From: Tridacna crocea
Taxonomy: Eukaryota > Mollusca > Bivalvia > Cardiida > Cardiidae
Assembly: GCA_943736015.1 (NCBI GenBank)
Contig: OX031060.1
Location: 3,554,001-3,618,000 of the forward strand
Reading direction: 5' to 3'
DNA length: 64,000 bases
Below are positions 58,688 through 64,000 of the stretch, one piece after another (position 1 is the stretch's first letter; every line of letters starts with the position of its first letter). The position numbers and the translations under genes are program-made. Below the pieces are notes generated by a model that was not told where the DNA came from, did no database searches, and saw nothing but the letters and a program-made list of their open reading frames with translations.

Positions 58688-59217
58688 CAGGCCCGGAGGA
58701 TACAATTTTGGATTGGGGGGGGCCAAGGAAGCAATTTTGGATTGAGGGGGCCAAAATTTCCAGAATCGGCTTGTTGTCCCGATTTCATATAGAAATCTAT
58801 ATTGCGTTTGGTTATGCAGTGAGAAATAATCCACCTACTAATACTATGGACCGAAATAGAAGGAAATTTGTTCAACAATGTGGTGAATTATGTATTTTAG
58901 AGAAAAAAAATAAAGCAGAAAATCACACTGAATGAAATGTGACCTCAGAAATTATTAGGTGTCTATCAGATGACAAAAGTAGATGAAAAATTCCTTGGTT
59001 CGCAGCAATTTGTTTAGAACTATTTTATTTTGTTTCAAATTTTCTATCAGTATATATATAAGCTATTCTGAAATATCATTTCATCCTCTTTATATACGAC
59101 GATTTTCTAGCAATATTCAGCCGAACACTGACACGGTATTTTTTTTTTTTTTTTTTTGGTGATCAAATTATTGGGGGGGGGCGGCCCTCCCTGGCCCCCC
59201 CTGTTCCTACGGCCCTG
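58688..59217. mobile_element. ~530-bp DNA transposon remnant with hAT-like ends
   Basis: Left CAGGCCCGGAGG and right CCTACGGCCCTG are imperfect inverted ends flanked by GTGCG on both sides (58683-58687, 59218-59222). The interior is AT-rich with G-runs and C-runs near each end. CAGGG-type ends are usual for hAT, but a 5-bp repeat is shorter than the usual 8. Confidence 0.55.
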
Positions 59218-59241
59218 GTGCGAACAGAAAAGTATTTTAAG

Positions 59242-59589
59242 CGTTGTCTGCGCATGTCATATTCTTCGAAGATTAGACTGTCTTATATGACGTATCACTA
59301 GACCCAAAAGCGGGCTGACTGTAATATTACGCTCTATAAAGTAGTAATATAGAAAATAGCTTTTATCAATACGTTTGAGGAGAAATGAGACCTGCTTTGG
59401 CTCCAGATTTCTCTAGACTGCTGATCATAGCCGAGTGAATTGCACGAGGTAGCGTTTTATTGAGTAAACGTTTATTTTAGTTTGAAATTCAAAGTAACGG
59501 TTGTCGCGTAGGAAAATGGTTCGTTTCTGTACCCAGGATGCCCAAATTAGATAGATGAGTATTTATAGAATGCCATCTAGCGGGAGATA
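59242..59589 (-). repeat. Dispersed repeat F, copy 5
   Basis: Reads CGTTGTCTGCGCATGTC to GCCATCTAGCGGGAGATAA, the reverse of the other copies. Confidence 0.83.
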
Positions 59590-59944
59590 ATGGTATTTTA
59601 AGTGCGCTGGTCCCCGCCATATAACAAAAACGGTGTTTAAAATGGCCTTAAACACCCTACAAGCAAAACACCGAAATAAATCTCCATCATCCCCGGGTTT
59701 GACAAAAACTGAAAACAACTGATAACGTTTTGCCATTCTATTGATCTGGCATAGACGTGAGACACCGCTGTGACTTAAATTAACCGTAAAATAATTCTTT
59801 TGATGTCTTCATTCGTTTAGCTTTTCACTAGCAATGTCTCGTTTTGCCGCGGTATTTTCATAAGTGCCTTAATCTGTGACGATTACCCCGTATACAAAGA
59901 TGTTTCTGAACTTCTTTGTTTCAGATTTGTTGCACCAAGCCCCG
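59590..59944. other. No recognised feature
   Basis: No coding or foldback signal seen. Confidence 0.35.
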
Positions 59945-60150
59945 GTACCGTTGTCATTAGCGTACAGAACTTGAGAACTGGAAGTCACTGGTTCGAATAC
60001 CGAGCTCGGGCACTTTCTATCCGAGGATTGCTGATGGTTATTGTGGTAAATGATCGTGGTTTCGATGATTGATTTCGGGAGAAAGCAGCCAGTGGCTTTG
60101 AAAAAATATTATGCTAGGTATTGGAAAAAAGAAACTCTATAAAAGCATAA
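59945..60150 (+). mobile_element. SINE-A, old
   Basis: B-box-like CTGGTTCGAATACC, then GAGGATTGCTGATGGTTATT and GAGAAAGCAGCCAGTGGC. Confidence 0.62.
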
Positions 60151-60173
60151 ATATGGGTATTAGCCGCCACGTA

Positions 60174-60317
60174 TAGCCTAGGTTCCAGTCCGATCATGTT
60201 TTCCTTTTATATATTCGGACTTCACTATGTCAAAAATGACAAAGTACTTTGTCATTTTTGACAAAGTGAAGTCCGAATATATAAAAGGAAAACGTGATAG
60301 GACTGGGACCCAGGCTA
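60174..60317. repeat. 144-bp near-perfect palindrome
   Basis: Arms CATTTTTGACAAAGTGAAGT / ACTTCACTATGTCAAAAATG extend to TAGCCT and AGGCTA, with the centre in AAAGTACTTT and no spacer. Confidence 0.88.
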
Positions 60318-60419
60318 GCCGCCTCGATAATTATAGCAAGTGGCATGAAGTTGAAAACAGCTTTAAATACTTAACACTCTATCATTTAATCAGATTTGTT
60401 GCATTTTAAAACCAATCAA

Positions 60420-61112
60420 GTTTTTACCACACGACAGATTATTGACTGAACCAAATTGAAATGATATCCAGACGACAAAAAGCTGCAGATCTCTTGCAGA
60501 TAAGGAATGGTGTGCTGCAGGGTTACGTGTAAAATAAAATCGTTTCTGACGTTATTGACAGGAATGACGGTCCTGTTGATTGTAAATTTCATTAACCGAC
60601 TTCCGGTATAAAAACAAATCTTTTTTAAAAGATGGCGGAAAATCTTATATCCATGTTATTTGAAGGTTCATGCCCAGCTTCGTGTAGCTAGAGCTCCAGT
60701 CAGATTATTTTTTCCCCTTACGTATCCAGACGTTAGTTTGTCATAAATGTAGAAAACTTTACGGAACCGATAAACAGTTTTGCCACAGATCTGCTCAGGC
60801 CATAAAAGGAGCCCGCAGGAAAAAGCAATGAAAACAATACCATATACACCTCCTGAAGCAGCTGAGCAAAGAGGTGAAAGTGATCTGATGGTCTCAGAGT
60901 CGATCCTCGTCGAAGTGCTTTGGTTTTCGTGCGATTCTTTGGTAAGACACTTTAGAACCCTGGCCTAGTTCTAACAAACCTAGTTAGACTGATATGAGAT
61001 GTCTGACCAAAGAGTTTAAAACCATAGTGAGAATCAAACCCTGGGTTTCCGGTGACTAATGCCATACATGTATCTTTTCCACTTAGCCACACATGCACCC
61101 CTCTTGATAACT
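60420..61112. other. No recognised gene; hairpin-MITE left-arm scrap
   Basis: TTTTTACCACACGACAG at about 60421 is a worn left end without a hairpin; nothing else identified. Confidence 0.35.
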
Positions 61113-61339
61113 AAACTCATTTACCAAACTACAAAATTTTAGGCTTGTCCAAAATGAAAGCATTTGCAGACGACAATATAAAAGTGACTGAAAATTTGAA
61201 AGTTTTTGTTTGGTGAAGGGTAGAAAACATTGTGCGAAAAGGAGAAAATGCTGATTACCAGCATTTTCTCCTTTTCCCACAATATTCTCTAAAGGCTTCT
61301 TTCTCAGAGTCGTCAAAAGTAGGTATTGTGTGGTAATTA
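61113..61339 (+). mobile_element. Hairpin MITE
   Basis: AACTCATTTACCAAAC to GTGTGGTAATTAACT. Confidence 0.87.
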
Positions 61340-61614
61340 ACTGAATTAACTTTTTTTGTTGATAAATTTGATCCGGATATGAAAACAGCCAGGTAAGTAA
61401 ATATCATCATAAACGACAAATGCTTTAAACGAGCTGAGTTTCTCTATTGTTCACGATGTTTTCAAAAGCGCTCTATGTCGGAATAGTTGAAGTATATCCA
61501 TATATACAATTAACCCTTACCGTGTGTAATAAACCTAGTGGACATTTTCATTCTAGAATAAGACTATGATAGTTTCTGATTCTGTCTCTGCCTGTATATA
61601 GTGTTTTAGCAAAA

Positions 61615-61682
61615 GCGGACAATGTATATCAAAGATCAGACTGCACGTTTTGTGCAGTCTGATCTTGATCTACACTGTCCGC
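61615..61682. repeat. GATC-type foldback repeat, best copy
   Basis: GCGGACAATGTATATCAAAG with complement ending CTACACTGTCCGC around CACGTTTTGTG. Confidence 0.8.
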
Positions 61683-62397
61683 AAAGCCAATTTTATTGGT
61701 GAAAGACGTTTCCAGGATTAAGAAGTCAAAATCTGTTGTTTTAGAATGTTTTGTTCGTCTGCAGTGAAACGTCTACCCCCTGCAGAATTATTCATATTTA
61801 CATTTTTGGTGGATGTATACATATGTTCAGTTAATTTGTACCAGGAAAAACAGGTGATTGTTATAGGTGCTGATGAGCCCAACAGGCGGAACACGCATGC
61901 ATTCTTTTACCTCATATGCAGTTTTGGACTGTACCATATTTAAGTAACAATGTAAACGAATAATAGATATACATGTAGCTCACATATACAAGTAAAAGAA
62001 AATGAAAATATTTAGTAATAATGCAACAAAAACAAAATTGATTTTGATGGTCACTTTCTTCATTTGATAAAGGACGTGCCCATAAAAATCATTTTTTTTT
62101 TAAATTTGAAATAATTATTTTAAACTTTATTGTGACCACAAAAATATCCCAATTACTTCATATGAAGACTCTTTCGTTTATAAAAATATCTTTTTTTTTT
62201 TGTCCTTATAAATTCCATAAGTAATATTGCTCCTTCGATTGTTTCAGGAATTGCATAAAAGTAATGGCAAACTAATTCCTATCCCCCTTTTCCCCTCAAA
62301 GACTGACACTTTTGCCCAAAAATTCAAAGAGATGTTGGTTTTTTTTCCATTGTTCGCTAATTGCAAATTGACTTTTTCCCTCCAAAATTTTCCAATT
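61683..62397. other. No recognised feature
   Basis: AT-rich with T-runs; no coding signal. Confidence 0.35.
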
Positions 62398-62624
62398 TAG
62401 TTCTTAACTAAACTACAAAATTTTAGACTGGTCCAAATTGAAAGCATTCGCAGACGACAAACTTAATGTGACTAAAAAACGAATTTTGTTTTGGGAAGGG
62501 TAGAAAACATTGTGGGAAAAGGAGAAAATGCTGGTTACCAGCATTTTCTCCTATTCCCATAATGTTTTCAAAAGACCTCTTTCCTCAGGGTCGTGAAAAC
62601 CAGGGATTATTTGGTAAAGGGTTT
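62398..62624 (+). mobile_element. Hairpin MITE
   Basis: TTCTTAACTAAACTAC left end, TTTGGTAAAGGGTTTAA right end; good hairpin. Confidence 0.87.
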
Positions 62625-62721
62625 AACGACCTTCGAGATAAACCATTTTCGAATGGTAACTTCCAGAGGTAACACTGCTTACAATTCTTTAGGTTGTTTT
62701 AATCCAGAATCCCTCTGTAAA

Positions 62722-62787
62722 GCGGACAATATGTATCAAAGAGAAGACTGTATATTTGTACAGTTGGATCTTGATCTACACTGACGG
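62722..62787. repeat. GATC-type foldback repeat, worn
   Basis: AGCGGACAATATGTATCAAAG with GGATCTTGATCTACACTGACG. Confidence 0.6.
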
Positions 62788-62916
62788 AAAATACAGCAAT
62801 AGTTGTGAAAGGGGCTTTATTCTTAGAGCGCCGATTAAACCCAATAGACATTTTTGGAGATAAGAACCAAATAGTGACAGTTTCAAGGCTGCCTTGGTCA
62901 AGAATGTCTCCGGAGA

Positions 62917-62983
62917 GCGGACAATGTAGGTCTAGAGTCACATTGAACGTTTTGTGCAATCTGACCTTCAACCTACACTGACC
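62917..62983. repeat. GATC-type foldback repeat, worn
   Basis: GCGGACAATGTAGGTCTAG with TTCAACCTACACTGACCG. Confidence 0.65.
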
Positions 62984-63025
62984 GAAATAGTAACTTGAGT
63001 TCTGACGGGCGTTTAAGGATGGGGC

Positions 63026-63178
63026 ACCCTAATGGGATTCGTGTAAAATCGCCTTTCGCCGTACGGATTCGGCTAAGACTCGGGTAATACGTAATCGATT
63101 ACGGATTACCCGAGTGTTAGCCGAATCCGTACGTTTTTCGCCGATGAAAGGCGATGCTACACGAATCCGCATTAGGAT
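63026..63178. repeat. ~153-bp foldback repeat
   Basis: CACCCTAATGGGATTCGTGT with ACACGAATCCGCATTAGG at the outside and CTCGGGTAATACGTAATCG inside. Several GTACGGATTCGGCTAA arms match exactly. Confidence 0.85.
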
Positions 63179-63880
63179 GACTTTGCCGTAAAGAGTTACC
63201 TGCTAATAGATGGAAATAGGTAACACTCTGTAGATCTGTTTGTTCTCCTCCTGCTTTCAACAGTTCTCGTCATTTCTGTGAAGGAAATGAACGTGTTTCC
63301 GCTTGTTTTCTTTTCAACAAATAGGCCGTGCTTTTTCGTAAACAATTACTTCACACAAGTAACTAATGAGCCTCATTAGAGTGTTCCTGCCAGTCCTTGT
63401 ATTGAATTACTCGGAACCGCTTCAACATCTCAGTTTTCACTTCAGTAATTGACCAATCAAATGCGTCATTAGATTCATGCAATTCATTCCAGGGTTCAGG
63501 GTGTGGATATAAAATGTATTTTCATTGACTGACATAATATGTTCTTTTATTTCATGCTTGCCGGTAGGATACCGAGAAATAGCAGTGAAAATATTTTCCG
63601 GCGATATTACACTGGTACGACCAGTGAAAATACCAATTTTCATGTTCTTGTTGCCTCGGTAAATTGCTCGTGCCTCACAACGAGATGGAAATATGCCGTC
63701 ATTTACCTTACATTTCTCGCGCTTGGCGTAATACTGTAATGTGTTGCTATTATGCGGGAGGGGTACGCCAAGGGGGAATAACAGAAAAGAACTGCACTGG
63801 ATTTTGATAAAGCTCCTCCCAGAAAGGGATAAAAACATGAAATAAATAGAATATTTTTTTATTTTTTTTTTATTCTTTTT
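63179..63880. other. No recognised gene
   Basis: Contains a short foldback around GGTACGACCAGTG near 63612 and open frames on both strands with no family that I recognise. Confidence 0.35.
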
Positions 63881-63883
63881 TTT

Positions 63884-63957
63884 GTGAAAGATCGTCAGTC
63901 GTGAAAATATTACCGATGGTGTTCAATCGATGAAATAAATTTCGATCTTTCACGGAA
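63884..63957. repeat. Small foldback at window end
   Basis: GTGAAAGATCG and CGATCTTTCAC, about 50 bp apart; preceded by T/A-rich low-complexity sequence. Confidence 0.65.
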
Positions 63958-64000
63958 AAATACAAAAATCCTTTATCCATTACAATACGGCACCTCCAGA

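Noticed and set aside
58610-58935. Overlapping frames on both strands near the 530-bp element
   Set aside because: They cross the element's left end and G-run; no transposase motif is seen.
1-62624. Dozens of short open frames coding [14 protein letters not shown] or [19 protein letters not shown]
   Set aside because: They are translations of the MITE hairpin in various frames. They recur because the DNA repeat recurs, and stop at random outside it.
1-62624. CRISPR-like array of palindromic repeats
   Set aside because: Spacing is irregular, repeats sit inside ~228-bp elements with TTAA ends, orientation varies, and the host is a eukaryote with introns.

Overview
This is a stretch of animal nuclear DNA, AT-rich, with one recognisable spliced gene on the + strand and a very heavy load of short mobile elements. 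The protein is metazoan-like. The repeat types (long tandem-in-transposon blocks with a stem near AAAGTGCTCATGGTGAGC, tRNA-headed SINEs, many small foldback elements) look like those of bivalve molluscs, possibly a heterodont such as a dreissenid; that placement is an inference from repeat style, not proven.

Positions 1-35.5 kb hold the gene for the DEAD-box RNA helicase DDX18 (yeast Has1), a nucleolar ribosome-biogenesis helicase. Fourteen coding exons can be read from 420 to the stop codon at 35332-35334, with GT/AG borders and matching phases at every joint. They give about 926 residues in the window. The start codon and first exon(s) appear to lie upstream of base 1. Exon 4 is one large exon coding an acidic, low-complexity region; exons 5-13 carry the helicase core and C-terminal domain; exon 14 is a short basic tail. 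The largest intron (14921-27775) is 12.9 kb.

The introns are packed with about 56 copies (about 75 in the whole window, counted by eye) of one roughly 228-bp element. It has TTAA at both ends, terminal inverted repeats CCCTTTACCAAAC and, in most copies, a central near-perfect hairpin of about 50 bp with core GCTGGTTACCAGC or GCTCGTTACGAGC. TTAA flanks and CCY ends suggest a non-autonomous piggyBac-type MITE. I call it the hairpin MITE. Copies sit back to back sharing one TTAA, nest in other elements, and sometimes lack the hairpin. In MITE entries strand + means the arm reading AATTGAAAGCATTTGCAG lies at the left.

The rest of the window (35.5-64 kb) shows no confident gene. It contains three long arrayed repeat blocks (33.6-35.1 kb in the last DDX18 intron, 36.8-38.5 kb, 38.5-40.6 kb); a ~350-bp repeat present five times; a second tRNA-derived SINE; a 250-bp Tc1/mariner-like MITE with its TA duplication; a 259-bp element with a 9-bp duplication; a 530-bp element with hAT-like ends; an ~800-bp foldback made of TTTCGCCC minisatellite; a recent 627/450-bp tandem duplication near 55 kb; and several solitary perfect palindromes. 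Two weak exon-like candidates (26675-26777 and 42268-42493) are listed at low confidence. No rRNA, CRISPR array or confident tRNA gene was seen.
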